Origin: Brevundimonas aveniformis DSM 17977
GTDB lineage: Bacteria > Pseudomonadota > Alphaproteobacteria > Caulobacterales > Caulobacteraceae
Direction of reading: 5' to 3'
DNA length: 64,000 bases
Assembly (NCBI RefSeq): GCF_000428765.1
Contig: NZ_AUAO01000001.1
Span: 868,001-932,000 of the forward strand
Position 1 is the stretch's first letter; the number at the start of each line of letters is the position of its first letter. Under the pieces are notes generated by a model that ran no database searches, was not told where the DNA came from, and saw only the letters and a program-made list of their open reading frames with translations. The position numbers were made by a program, and so were the translations under genes. Shown here in pieces: positions 53,531-62,959 of the stretch.

Positions 53531-56257
53531 ATGAGCGGCGCGGCGCCCTGGAGCGTCAAGGGGATCGAACCCCGTACGCGGGAGGTCGCAAAAGACCTGG
53601 CCCGACGCTCCGGCATGACGCTCGGAGAGTGGCTCTCCGAGATGATTTCCGAGAACAGCGCCGAGGACTTCAGCGACGACCGCCGCCGTCAACCGCGTCG
53701 CTATGATGACGCCTATTCCCTGCGCGGCGAGGATGCGACCGCGGCCTTGCGGTCGATCGAAGCCTTGTCTTCGCGGCTCGAAGGGGCTGAGCGCCGCTCG
53801 CTGGTCGCCATCGACGGCGTCGATCGCGCTGTGGCCGGACTGGTCAAGCGGCTGGAGGTGACCGAGGCCGACGCTGCCTCTCGGGATCGGCGTTTTGAGG
53901 AACTGTCGGATTCGATGCGCGAGGCGCGCGCCCGCGTCCGGCATTTCGAGGACGAGACGGGGCCGCGCTACTCCGAAGCCTTCGGCAAGATCGAAGGGGC
54001 GATCGGCAAGCTGGCAGGTCAGTTTTACGAAGCCGAGGCGCGGGGCCGCGATACCTCTCAGGCCTTGCGCGATCGGCTGGAGCGGATCGAGCGCGAGGGG
54101 CCGTCCGACCGGGCCACGGAGTCCGTCGTCGCCCGGATCGCCCAGCGGCTCGAAGAGGCGCAAGGTCGAACCGCTCAATCCCTGGCCAAGCTGGAACAGT
54201 CGTTCGCCGACCTTGATCGGCGGCTGGCACGCACGGAATCGAACGGTCAGGGATCTGCCCAGGTCGCCGGCCTGGAGAAACTGGCCGAGGGGCTGACGCG
54301 CAAGGTTGAGGATTCGCGCAACGAGATGATGCGTCGGCTCGATCATGCCGCCTCGGATGGCCGCATGGACAAGGTCGAGCGCGCCCTGGCGGAGTTGGGG
54401 GCGCATCTGCAGGATTCCGAGCGCCGTCAGGCTCAGGCCCTGGAGGCCATGGGTCGCGAGGTCGTTCGTATCGCGTCGAACCTCGATGGCCGTCTCAAGG
54501 AGACGGAGCGGAACCAGCAGGAGGTTCTGGTCGCATCGCAGGAGAAGGCGCTCAAGGCGGTGGAGGTGATGGGCCAGGAGCTGTCGAAGTCGCTGGGTTC
54601 GGATGTCGCGCGGGTGGCCGAGGCTATCGAGCACCGCCTGCGCCGGGCCGATGACCATCACGCGCTCGGTTTGGAAAAGCTGGGCAGCGAGATCACGCGC
54701 ATTTCCGAACGTCTGGCCGAGCGCATTGCCCAGAGCGAGCGCCGCGCCGTCCAAGGCGTCGACGAGCTGACCGAAAAGCTCAACCGCGCCTCCGAAAAGA
54801 TGGAGACGCGCTACGAGCGGGCCTCGGGTGAGCTGGCCGAGCGGATGCGTCAGTCCGAGGAGCGGACCGCCAAGCTGTTGGCGGAGGCCCGCGAGAGCAT
54901 CGACAAGCAGCTGGCCAAGCGCAGCAGCGATCCGGCGCTCGACTGGAACACCGAGAGCTTCCCGGCTGAAACCTTCGAGAGCGACTGGGGGGCCGGTTCC
55001 AGCGAGGCGTCGGCTGATCTCGCGGAGTCGCCGTTTGGTGCCGACGATGTTTTCGCCGGTGCCGCCCCGGTTCTGACACCGCGCGCGCCGGAATTCCCGC
55101 GCGAAGCCTCGGCGGATGTTTTTGCGGATTTGGCACCGCAAGCCTCTGGCGTTGATCTCGACATCGAACAGCTCCTTGGCCAGACGAATATGCCGGAGGC
55201 CGTCGAGGTCGTGGCGACCCCGGCGGTCGAGCCGCTGCCGGCTGCGGTTGCCGCCTCCTTCGGCGCGGCGATGATGGAGCCGTCCAGCGAGCTGGATGCC
55301 TTTGATCCGCCGACAGAGTTCCTGACGAACCGGCACGGCGAGGCGGAGCGACCGCTCAGCACCCGTGAAGCCATCGAGGCCGCCCGCGCCGCCACCCGCC
55401 GCGGTGAACAGGGCGAGGCGGGCGACGGTGATCGCAAGTCTTTCGGCTTCCGCATGGGGGGCAGCAAATCCCGCCTGCAGAAGCGCGTCGAAAAGCAGGG
55501 ACGGCGCGAAGGCTCGACCCTCGGCAAGGCCCTGGCGGCCACGACAACAGCCGCGGTTGTTGTCGGCTTCGGCGTCGCCGGCGTTCTGGGCTATCAGCGC
55601 CTGGTCCAGGAAGGGTCGGCCATTCCCGGCCTACCGACCCCGGAAGGTCCGTCGCTGGCAGCCGCTGCGACCACGCCCACCGAAACGACCATCGCCCCGC
55701 CAGCTGCCGAGGCCCAGGCTGAGGCGCAGGGACTGTACGACCAGGCCCTGCCCCTGATCGACGCCAATAACGCCGAGGGCGTGCGTTTGATGAGCCGAGC
55801 GGCCAATCTCGGCTTTGCACCGGCCCAGGTGGTGATGGCCCAACTGTACGAAACCGGTGGAGCCGGCGTCGCCCCCGATCCGGTCGAGATGCGTCGTTGG
55901 ACCGAGCGCGCGGCGCGTGGAGGCGACCCTGCCGCGATGCACAATCTGGCCATGTATCTCTTCCAGGGAACCGGCGGCGAGCTCAACCAGCAGCAGGCGA
56001 TGCACTGGTTCCAGGCTGCGGCGGAACGGGGGCTGGTCAACAGCCAGTACAACCTCGCACGCCTGTATGAGCGCGGGACACAGGACGCGCAGCCGGATCT
56101 TGCAAAGGCTTATCAGTGGTATCTCGTGGCCGGACGTTCGGGTGACGAAGGCGCAGAGGAGGCCGCCGCGCGGGTTCGTGGTCAGCTTGCGGCCAGCCAG
56201 CGCCTGACGGCTGAGCGTGAGGCCGAACGCATTCTGGCCGAGGCTGCCCAGGGCTGA
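53531..56257 (+). CDS. podJ: PodJ-like polar organelle development protein
   Basis: The 908-residue protein starts APWSVKGIEPRTREVAKDL and continues with a short helix motif (ARRSGMTLGEWLSEMI), as I recall for PodJ. A very long coiled coil follows (about 60-480), then an acidic Pro/Ala-rich region (about 480-650), one membrane helix (about 667-690) and periplasmic SEL1-like repeats (about 735-873). PodJ organises the new flagellated pole. Unlike Caulobacter PodJ as I know it, no peptidoglycan-binding domain follows the SEL1 repeats. GGGAG supports ATG 53531; the frame is open to 53372. A SEL1 paralogue of PodJ is the alternative. Confidence 0.78.
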   Translation: MSGAAPWSVKGIEPRTREVAKDLARRSGMTLGEWLSEMISENSAEDFSDDRRRQPRRYDDAYSLRGEDATAALRSIEALSSRLEGAERRSLVAIDGVDRAVAGLVKRLEVTEADAASRDRRFEELSDSMREARARVRHFEDETGPRYSEAFGKIEGAIGKLAGQFYEAEARGRDTSQALRDRLERIEREGPSDRATESVVARIAQRLEEAQGRTAQSLAKLEQSFADLDRRLARTESNGQGSAQVAGLEKLAEGLTRKVEDSRNEMMRRLDHAASDGRMDKVERALAELGAHLQDSERRQAQALEAMGREVVRIASNLDGRLKETERNQQEVLVASQEKALKAVEVMGQELSKSLGSDVARVAEAIEHRLRRADDHHALGLEKLGSEITRISERLAERIAQSERRAVQGVDELTEKLNRASEKMETRYERASGELAERMRQSEERTAKLLAEARESIDKQLAKRSSDPALDWNTESFPAETFESDWGAGSSEASADLAESPFGADDVFAGAAPVLTPRAPEFPREASADVFADLAPQASGVDLDIEQLLGQTNMPEAVEVVATPAVEPLPAAVAASFGAAMMEPSSELDAFDPPTEFLTNRHGEAERPLSTREAIEAARAATRRGEQGEAGDGDRKSFGFRMGGSKSRLQKRVEKQGRREGSTLGKALAATTTAAVVVGFGVAGVLGYQRLVQEGSAIPGLPTPEGPSLAAAATTPTETTIAPPAAEAQAEAQGLYDQALPLIDANNAEGVRLMSRAANLGFAPAQVVMAQLYETGGAGVAPDPVEMRRWTERAARGGDPAAMHNLAMYLFQGTGGELNQQQAMHWFQAAAERGLVNSQYNLARLYERGTQDAQPDLAKAYQWYLVAGRSGDEGAEEAAARVRGQLAASQRLTAEREAERILAEAAQG

Positions 56258-56315
56258 CGCCTGACGAATTTCGATCCGCCGGCGCGTGCGGATCGCCCCA
56301 GTTTCGGCGAGGCCA

Positions 56316-57239
56316 TTGGACGTCTATCTTCCCATTGCCGAGGTATCGGTCAACGCGCCGCTTCTGCTGGCCCTGGGCGCGCTTGTCGGCTTCATTTCGG
56401 GACTGTTCGGCATCGGCGGCGGCTTTCTCATGGCCCCGGTTCTGGTCTTTCTGGGCATCCCGCCCGCCGTCGCAGTTGCCAGCCAGGCCAACCATGTCGT
56501 CGCCTCGTCGACCTCCAGCGTCCTGACCTACAGCAAGGCCGGGTCGGTCGACTATCGCATGGGCGGCATCATGGCCTTGGGGGGGGCGGTGGGAGCCCTG
56601 TTCGGCGTGGAGCTGTTTCGCCTGCTGCGCCTCCTGGGCCAGGCCGACCTGGTGGTGGCCGTCTCCTACCTGTTGTTGCTAGGGTCGATTGGGGCCCTGA
56701 CCCTGAAAGAAAGCCTGACCACCATTCTGGCCCGCCGTCGCGGAGAGCCGGCTCGCCGCGAGCCGACCCGGCGCCCCCTGTGGCTCTATGGCCTGCCGTT
56801 TCGCGTGCGCTTTCCAAGGTCGGGGCTGTACATTTCGGCCATTCCACCGCTTCTGTTGGGCGTCTTTGCCGGCATCCTGTCGGCCATCATGGGGGTTGGC
56901 GGCGGGTTCATCCTGGTTCCGGCCATGGTCTATATTCTGCGGATGCGCGCCGCGGTGGTCGTCGGCACCAGCCTGTTCCAGATCCTGATCACCACAGCGG
57001 TGACGACCGTTCTTCAGGCGGGCCGGAACCAGACAGTCGATATTGTCCTGTCGACCTTGCTGATGGTCGGCGGCGTTCTGGGTGCACAGTACGGAGCCAA
57101 GGCCTCGGCGCGTTTCCGGGCCGATGAGATGCGTGCGGCGCTCGGCCTGTTGATCCTGCTGGTCGGCTTGCAGATGGGCCTGTCTCTATTCCTGCGGCCC
57201 GACGATCCGTTCGCCCTGGCCCCCGGCGGTGCCGGATGA
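56316..57239 (+). CDS. TSUP (TauE/SafE) family membrane transporter
   Basis: The protein of about 307 residues has eight to nine membrane helices with two TSUP half-repeats: LFGIGGGFLMAPVLVFLGIPPAVAVASQANHVVASS and ILSAIMGVGGGFILVPAMVYILRMRAAVVVGTSLFQ. It probably moves a sulfur-containing anion. The start is uncertain: TTG 56316 with GAGG upstream is preferred over an in-frame GTG at 56286. It overlaps the TIGR02186 gene by 4 bases. Confidence 0.88.
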   Translation: MDVYLPIAEVSVNAPLLLALGALVGFISGLFGIGGGFLMAPVLVFLGIPPAVAVASQANHVVASSTSSVLTYSKAGSVDYRMGGIMALGGAVGALFGVELFRLLRLLGQADLVVAVSYLLLLGSIGALTLKESLTTILARRRGEPARREPTRRPLWLYGLPFRVRFPRSGLYISAIPPLLLGVFAGILSAIMGVGGGFILVPAMVYILRMRAAVVVGTSLFQILITTAVTTVLQAGRNQTVDIVLSTLLMVGGVLGAQYGAKASARFRADEMRAALGLLILLVGLQMGLSLFLRPDDPFALAPGGAG

Positions 57240-58060
57240 TGGTGCCGCCCGGCCCGCCGCCAATGGACCCGCCGGCCCTGGTCGCGCCTGCACCGGAGCC
57301 TCCCGGCCCGGTCGTCGTGACGCAAACCCCGACCATCTCGGCGGCCCTGACCAATTCCGAGATCGAGGTCGATTCCAGCTACGCCGGGGCATCGCTGGTT
57401 CTCTATGGGGCCGTGTTCAATCCGGGTGATGACCCGGTCGACGTGGTGCTGGTCGTGCGCGGGCCGGAGCGCCCCGTTCGTCTGGTCCGCAAAGTTCGCG
57501 TGGCCGGGCTGTGGCTGAACAGTCGCCCGGTCGTCTTTGAGGGGGCACCGGCCTTCTATGTCATGGCCTCGACCCGGCCCCTGTCCGAGATCGCCGGCTT
57601 TGGCGTTCTCAGACGCATGGGCGTGGGGCTGGACCATATCCAGATTGATGCCCCCGACGAGGCGCGCACGGTCAATCTCTACGGGGTCCGGGACGTGGTG
57701 ATCAGTCGCCTGGGCGAAGACTATCTGGAATGGCGACGGGCGGTCATTCGCCTGAAAGAGCGCGATGGCCTGTATCGTGCCGACCCGTCGGGGGTGAGGT
57801 TCGTGGATCCGGGCCTGTTCCGGGCCGAGATTGTCTTGCCGCCCGAGGCTCCGACCGGGGAATATCGAACCGAAGTCTGGCTGTTCCAGAATGGTCAGGC
57901 GATCTCGGTGCGGCGCAACACCATCCAGGTCCGCCGGGTTGGGGTCGAACGCTGGCTGCACAACTTCGCCTTCTTCCAGCCGTGGCTCTACGGCCTGGTA
58001 TCGGTGCTGCTGGCCGGCTTCACCGGCTGGGCCGCGTCGCGCTGGTTCCGGCGGACCTAA
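57236..58060 (+). CDS. TIGR02186 family membrane-anchored protein
   Basis: The 274-residue protein has a Pro-rich N terminus and an Ig-like body with ALTNSEIEVDSSYAGASLVLYGAVF, WLNSRPVVFEGAPAFYVMAS and LFRAEIVLPPEAPTGEYRTEVWLF. A C-terminal membrane helix (about 245-268) ends it. TIGR02186 proteins are the constant partners of this TSUP subgroup. Here the gene starts inside the transporter's last codons, so they act together. No N-terminal signal is evident from ATG 57236. Confidence 0.9.
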   Translation: MMVPPGPPPMDPPALVAPAPEPPGPVVVTQTPTISAALTNSEIEVDSSYAGASLVLYGAVFNPGDDPVDVVLVVRGPERPVRLVRKVRVAGLWLNSRPVVFEGAPAFYVMASTRPLSEIAGFGVLRRMGVGLDHIQIDAPDEARTVNLYGVRDVVISRLGEDYLEWRRAVIRLKERDGLYRADPSGVRFVDPGLFRAEIVLPPEAPTGEYRTEVWLFQNGQAISVRRNTIQVRRVGVERWLHNFAFFQPWLYGLVSVLLAGFTGWAASRWFRRT

Positions 58061-58764
58061 CGTCCGGGCGATAGTCGGGTCCACGGGACCGCATGGATCC
58101 GGTCGTCGCCCAGGATCAGGGCTGTCGGTGGAGTCGCGAACAGGCCGTCGAAGGCCGGATCAAAGACATTCAGGCCCCCCGCATAGGCACCGAACGCCGG
58201 CAGGATCATGCGTCGCCCATCCGTCAGGAAACACCGGCGGCGCACCCGTCCGCCTGTGCCCTTGACGGTCGCCACCGGATGCAGGTGCCCGGCGACCTCG
58301 CCCTCCCCAAGCCCTGTATGGGGTTCGTGGGTCAGGTTCAGGGTTCCAATGGTCAGCGTTTCCGCCACGGCACCAGGCAGGCCGACGGGCGGGCTCGGGT
58401 CATGGTTTCCGGCCAACCAAACCAGCTCGATGCGTTCCCCTAACGCCCGCAACCTTGTTCTGGCTTCGGCCGTCAGTCGGTCGATCGCGCCGGTGTCGTG
58501 GAAACTGTCTCCCATCAGCACCAGCCGTCGGGGGCTCAGGGCGGCGATCTCCGCCTCCAGCCGGTCCAGAGTGGCCAGGGTGTCAAAAGGCGGCAGAAGC
58601 TGGCCACGCGCGCCATAGGCTGACCCCTTCTCGAAATGCAGATCGCCCGCCGCCAGCATCCGTTCATCGGCCAGCCAAAGAGCCCCTGAGACGCGCGCGG
58701 TCACGGCCTGGCCATGGATCTCCAGATGACAGCCGCCGCACGGACTTCGGCGCATCGGGCTCAT
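58057..58764 (-). CDS. pdeM: ligase-associated DNA damage response endonuclease PdeM
   Basis: The 235-residue calcineurin-like phosphoesterase shows all metal motifs: GDLHFEKGSAYG, MGDSFHD, GNHDP and GHLHPV. PdeM partners with Lhr-type helicase, and in many bacteria with an ATP-dependent DNA ligase and exonuclease. It overlaps lhr by 4 bases. Its 3' end overlaps the convergent TIGR02186 gene by 4 bases. Confidence 0.92.
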   Translation of the reverse strand: MSPMRRSPCGGCHLEIHGQAVTARVSGALWLADERMLAAGDLHFEKGSAYGARGQLLPPFDTLATLDRLEAEIAALSPRRLVLMGDSFHDTGAIDRLTAEARTRLRALGERIELVWLAGNHDPSPPVGLPGAVAETLTIGTLNLTHEPHTGLGEGEVAGHLHPVATVKGTGGRVRRRCFLTDGRRMILPAFGAYAGGLNVFDPAFDGLFATPPTALILGDDRIHAVPWTRLSPGR

Positions 58765-61208
58765 GCGTCCAGTCCCATGGCCTCAGCGATGAGGTCCTCG
58801 GCATTCTCCTGCAAGACGGCGTCGGCCCAGGAGCCGCCCATCACCGGCTCGCTACCGATTTCCAGCATGGCCGGCACGGCGAACGGTGAGGGCCGGCTGA
58901 GTTCCGTATGGACAATCCGCCCGCGAACCCGCTTCAGCAAGGCCCCGACCCGCGCCACGTCCAGCTGACCCGCCGCCGCATCCATGCGCGCGCATTTCAG
59001 CAACAGGTGATCCGGCTGATGTCGCCGCAAGACGTCGTAGATCAGATCGGTCGAAAAGGTCACCTGCCGCCCGGATTTCTCGTGGCCGGGAAGCCGGCGC
59101 TGGATCAGGCCGGAGATGGCGGCGCACTGACGGAAACCGCGCTTCATCATAAAGCTCTCGTCCAGCCAGGCCTCCAGGTCGTCGCCCAGCAGGTCTTCCT
59201 GAAACAGGCTCGCTAGATCGACGCCGCCCAGGGGCCGCAAGGCCCAGATAGCCAGCGCATAGTCATTGGCGACCATGCCGACGGGGTGTTTGCCGGCCCG
59301 CTCCAGCCGTCGCGCCAGGAGATGCCCCAGCGTCCCGTGGCTGATCCGACCGTCGAAGGGATAACACACCAGATAGTGCCGCTGGCCGCGCTGAAATGAC
59401 TCGACCAGCATCTCGTCCGGCGATGGGATAAGCGACCTCATCTTTTGTATATACAACCAATCGCGAACATCGTCGGGCAATTGCCCCCAGGACGCCTCGT
59501 CGGCGATCAGTTGCCGGACCCGCCGGGCCAGGTAGGTCGACAGGGCAAACTTGGACCCGCCCCAGCTGGGGACCATGGGGTCGGACCCGGGCGGTGCCGG
59601 ACTGACGAAACAGTCCATCTCGGCCATTTCGTTGAACCGCCAGGTCTGGCCGCCAAAGATGAAGGTGTCGCCCGGCGTCAGTTGCGACAGGTAGGATTCT
59701 TCCATCTGCCCGAGCTTGCGTCCCGCCCGCTTGGGATTGCCGACCCTGAGGTTCAGCATGGGGATGTCGACGATGGCCCCGACGTTCATCCGGTGTCGCG
59801 CGGCGGTTTCAGCGTTGCGGACGCCCCAGCGACCCTGGCGGTCCTGAACGATGCGGCGAAAGCGATCATAGGTCTTCAGCGCGTACCCGCCCGACGAGAC
59901 GAACTCGAGCACCTGAACGAAGTCCTCGCGCGACAGGTCGGCATAGGGCGCGCTGGTCCGCACCTCGTCGAACACCGCATCTGCTTGAAACGGTTCCGCG
60001 CAGGCCAGACCCATCAGATGTTGGGCCAGCACATCCAGCGCACCCGGATGGGCCGGATCGGCGTCCAGATCGTTTTCCGCTACAGCCGCCTTCGCCGCTT
60101 CGCATTCCAGAACCTCGAACCGGTGCGCCGGGACCAGCAAGGCGCGGCTGGGTTCATCGAGCCGGTGATTGGCCCGCCCGATCCGCTGGATCAGCCGCGC
60201 GGACCCTTTCGGCGCGGCCAGCTGGATAACCAGGTCGACGTCGCCCCAGTCGATGCCGAGGTCGAGCGTTGAGGTACAGACCACGGCCCTGAGATCGCCG
60301 CGCGCCATGGCCGCCTCGACCTTGCGTCGCTGATCGACCGCCAGTGACCCGTGGTGCAGAGCAATGGGCAGATCGTCGGTGTTGATCTCCCACAGGATCT
60401 GGAACGCCATCTCGGCCTGAAAGCGCGTATTGACGAAGACCAGCGCGAGCCGCGCCGCCTTGATCCGCTCATAGACGTCCCCCATCGCGTGGGCCGCGGT
60501 CCAGCCTGACCAGGGGATGGTCCCGCTGGTGCGGCCCATGACCTCGACCTGAGGCGGCGCGCCGGGATCGCCCAACACCAGATCGGCCTCACCGCCTGGG
60601 CTCAACCAGCGTCGGATCGCATCGGGATCCTGCACCGTCGCCGACAGGCCGACGCGGCGCATCACCGGCGAAAATTGGCTCAATCGCGCCAGGCCCAGGT
60701 TCAACAGATCGCCCCGCTTGCCCGACCAGATGGCGTGAACCTCATCGACGATCACGCAGCGCAGGCCGTTGAACCAGTCGCGCCCGCCTTCCCAGGCGCA
60801 CATGAGGGCCAGCTGTTCCGGCGTGGTCAGCAGAATGTCCGGGGGGCGCTCCTTCTGGCGCTGGCGTTTCGAAACTGGCGTATCGCCCGTGCGCGTCTCG
60901 ATGCGGATATCCAGCCCCATCTCACGCACAGGCGTCATCAGGTTGCGTTCGACGTCGGTGGTCAGGGCCTTGAGGGGAGATATGTAAAGGGTGTGGACGC
61001 CCGGGGGGGCGTTCACCGGCCCCCGCGCCGCCAGCTCGATGAGGCTGGGCAGGAACCCGCCGAGTGTCTTGCCGCCACCGGTCGGCGCGACGAGCAGCAC
61101 GTCACGCCCCGCCAACCCCGCCTCGACCATCTCCAGCTGATGCCGTCGCGGTGCCCAGCCGCGCCGGGCGAACCAGTCCAGGAACGGAGACGGCAGAGGG
61201 TTGGTCAC
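58761..61208 (-). CDS. ligase-associated DNA damage response DEXH-box helicase (Lhr-like)
   Basis: The 815-residue superfamily 2 helicase has Walker A APTGGGKTL (about residues 40-48), the DEVH box CVIVDEVHAIWSGKRGD, motif III GLSATVQDP, motif VI IQRIGRANHRLDEPSRALL, then the Lhr-specific winged-helix and core. It unwinds DNA during repair with PdeM. The usual ligase and exonuclease genes are not adjacent. Confidence 0.93.
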   Translation of the reverse strand: MTNPLPSPFLDWFARRGWAPRRHQLEMVEAGLAGRDVLLVAPTGGGKTLGGFLPSLIELAARGPVNAPPGVHTLYISPLKALTTDVERNLMTPVREMGLDIRIETRTGDTPVSKRQRQKERPPDILLTTPEQLALMCAWEGGRDWFNGLRCVIVDEVHAIWSGKRGDLLNLGLARLSQFSPVMRRVGLSATVQDPDAIRRWLSPGGEADLVLGDPGAPPQVEVMGRTSGTIPWSGWTAAHAMGDVYERIKAARLALVFVNTRFQAEMAFQILWEINTDDLPIALHHGSLAVDQRRKVEAAMARGDLRAVVCTSTLDLGIDWGDVDLVIQLAAPKGSARLIQRIGRANHRLDEPSRALLVPAHRFEVLECEAAKAAVAENDLDADPAHPGALDVLAQHLMGLACAEPFQADAVFDEVRTSAPYADLSREDFVQVLEFVSSGGYALKTYDRFRRIVQDRQGRWGVRNAETAARHRMNVGAIVDIPMLNLRVGNPKRAGRKLGQMEESYLSQLTPGDTFIFGGQTWRFNEMAEMDCFVSPAPPGSDPMVPSWGGSKFALSTYLARRVRQLIADEASWGQLPDDVRDWLYIQKMRSLIPSPDEMLVESFQRGQRHYLVCYPFDGRISHGTLGHLLARRLERAGKHPVGMVANDYALAIWALRPLGGVDLASLFQEDLLGDDLEAWLDESFMMKRGFRQCAAISGLIQRRLPGHEKSGRQVTFSTDLIYDVLRRHQPDHLLLKCARMDAAAGQLDVARVGALLKRVRGRIVHTELSRPSPFAVPAMLEIGSEPVMGGSWADAVLQENAEDLIAEAMGLDA

Positions 61209-61288
61209 CCACGGCCCATATCATGTTCTCGTTCCGTTTCCAGCCGCATGGGATAGACGTGGGCCGCGCGCCGTGTGATCACCCACCC

Positions 61289-62959
61289 ATGAACCCTCTG
61301 ATCGACGACCGATGGATCGAAGGCTGGCGCGGGCCGCTGATTGCGGCCTTCATTGCCCTGCTGGCCGGTCTGCCGACCGTGATGGTCCTGGGTCCGTTGG
61401 ATCGCGATGAAAGCCGCTTTGCCCAGGCCACAGCCCAGATGCTGGAGACGGGCGACTTCGTCGACATTCGTTTCCAGGACCAGCCGCGCCACAAGAAGCC
61501 GGTCGGCATACACTGGATGCAGTCGGTGGCCGTCAGCCTGTTCTCCGATGTGGAGGCCCGGGACATTCGCCCCTACCGGCTGCCATCCCTGTTCGGAGCC
61601 ATGCTGGCCGCGGCGGCCTGTGCCTGGGGGGCGGGCCTGGCTTGGGGTGCCCGCACCGGCGTGATCGCCGGGGCCTTGCTTGGCGCGACCTTCCTGCTGT
61701 CGTCCGAGGCCGGGATTGCCAAGACCGATGCCATGTTGTGCGCCAGCGTAACGGTGGCCATGGCGGTGTTGTCGCGGTTCTATATCGGCCACCGACAGGG
61801 AGAGCCGACGCCGGGGCGTCCCTACAAGCTGGCCCTGTGGGGTGCGATTGCGGTCGGGGCGCTGATCAAGGGGCCGATCATCATCATGGTGGCGGGCCTG
61901 ACCTTGGTGGCGCTGGGTCTTTGGGATCGGCAATGGCGCTGGATGAAGGACATCGGCTGGGGCTGGGGCGCGGTACTGACGGCCCTTGCGATCGGGCCCT
62001 GGGCCATGGCGGTGACGGTCCGCACGGATGGGGCCTTCTGGGGCACGGCCCTGGGCGGCGACCTGTTCCCCAAGCTGGTGGGGGGCCATGAACGCCATGG
62101 GGGGCTGCCGGGCTATTATCTGTTTTTGTCGCCGCTACTGCTGTATCCGGCGACGCTGCTGCTTCCGGCGGCGGCGATCACCGGCTGGATGCGGCGGACC
62201 GAACCGGCGGTCCGGTTTGCCCTGTGCTGGCTGATCCCCACCTGGCTGGCGTTCGAGCTGTTTCCGACCAAGCTGTTTCACTACACGCTCCCGACCTTTG
62301 GGGCCCTGGCCTGGCTGATGGCCCTGAGCGTGTCCCAGCCGCTGACGACCTGGGGCCGGCGGATCGGCGCGGGTTTGATGGTCTTTGGGGCGCTGCTGGT
62401 TACTCTGGTCGTCGGCTACGGCTTTTCGGAATTCGGCGGCCAGGCCGATCAGGTCTGGGCGGCCCTGACCATCGGCCTGGCGTTGATCGGGGCCGGGATC
62501 GCAGCCTTCTTCCTGCTGGCGCGCGAGACAGACGCGGCGGTGGTGACGGCCCTTGGTTTCGGCATCGTGACCCACATGACTTTTGTGTTGCTTCTCGGCG
62601 GGCTGGGGCCTCTGTGGACGGCCCCCCGGCTGGTTGAAGCCATCCGAGAGGCCGGCCTGCATCCCATGGAAGGGCGCGCACCCGGTGCGGTAACCTTGGC
62701 CGGCTATTCCGAGCCCTCGGCCATTTTCCTGCTGGGCACCGATACGCGGCTGGGAGATGGAGCAGATGCGGCCCGAGCGGTCGCTGCCGGCCGCGTGGCC
62801 GTGGTCGATCAGAGCCAACAGGACGCCTTCGCCGCCGAAGCCGCGGCCCTGTCGATGAGCCCCCGGCCCGTCGCCGTGGTGGATGGGTTCAACTATTCCA
62901 ACGGCGATCCATTGCAGCTGTCGGTCTATGGCCCGCTGAGCGAGGCAGAGGCGCAATGA
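61289..62959 (+). CDS. ArnT-like GT-C glycosyltransferase (family 83)
   Basis: The 556-residue protein has about twelve membrane helices. The first periplasmic loop reads LDRDESRFAQATAQMLETGDF (about residues 37-57), the acidic catalytic loop of ArnT-type enzymes, followed by RHKKPVGIHWMQS. It would transfer a polyprenyl-phosphate sugar to a lipid A or other envelope acceptor. The actual sugar is unknown. It is followed by HMG-CoA lyase with a 4-base overlap, which is an odd pairing. Confidence 0.88.
   Translation: MNPLIDDRWIEGWRGPLIAAFIALLAGLPTVMVLGPLDRDESRFAQATAQMLETGDFVDIRFQDQPRHKKPVGIHWMQSVAVSLFSDVEARDIRPYRLPSLFGAMLAAAACAWGAGLAWGARTGVIAGALLGATFLLSSEAGIAKTDAMLCASVTVAMAVLSRFYIGHRQGEPTPGRPYKLALWGAIAVGALIKGPIIIMVAGLTLVALGLWDRQWRWMKDIGWGWGAVLTALAIGPWAMAVTVRTDGAFWGTALGGDLFPKLVGGHERHGGLPGYYLFLSPLLLYPATLLLPAAAITGWMRRTEPAVRFALCWLIPTWLAFELFPTKLFHYTLPTFGALAWLMALSVSQPLTTWGRRIGAGLMVFGALLVTLVVGYGFSEFGGQADQVWAALTIGLALIGAGIAAFFLLARETDAAVVTALGFGIVTHMTFVLLLGGLGPLWTAPRLVEAIREAGLHPMEGRAPGAVTLAGYSEPSAIFLLGTDTRLGDGADAARAVAAGRVAVVDQSQQDAFAAEAAALSMSPRPVAVVDGFNYSNGDPLQLSVYGPLSEAEAQ

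Noticed and set aside
53528-55336. 602-residue minus-strand frame within podJ
   Set aside because: Leu/Arg-rich antisense of a regular coiled coil; long open frames arise there from codon bias.
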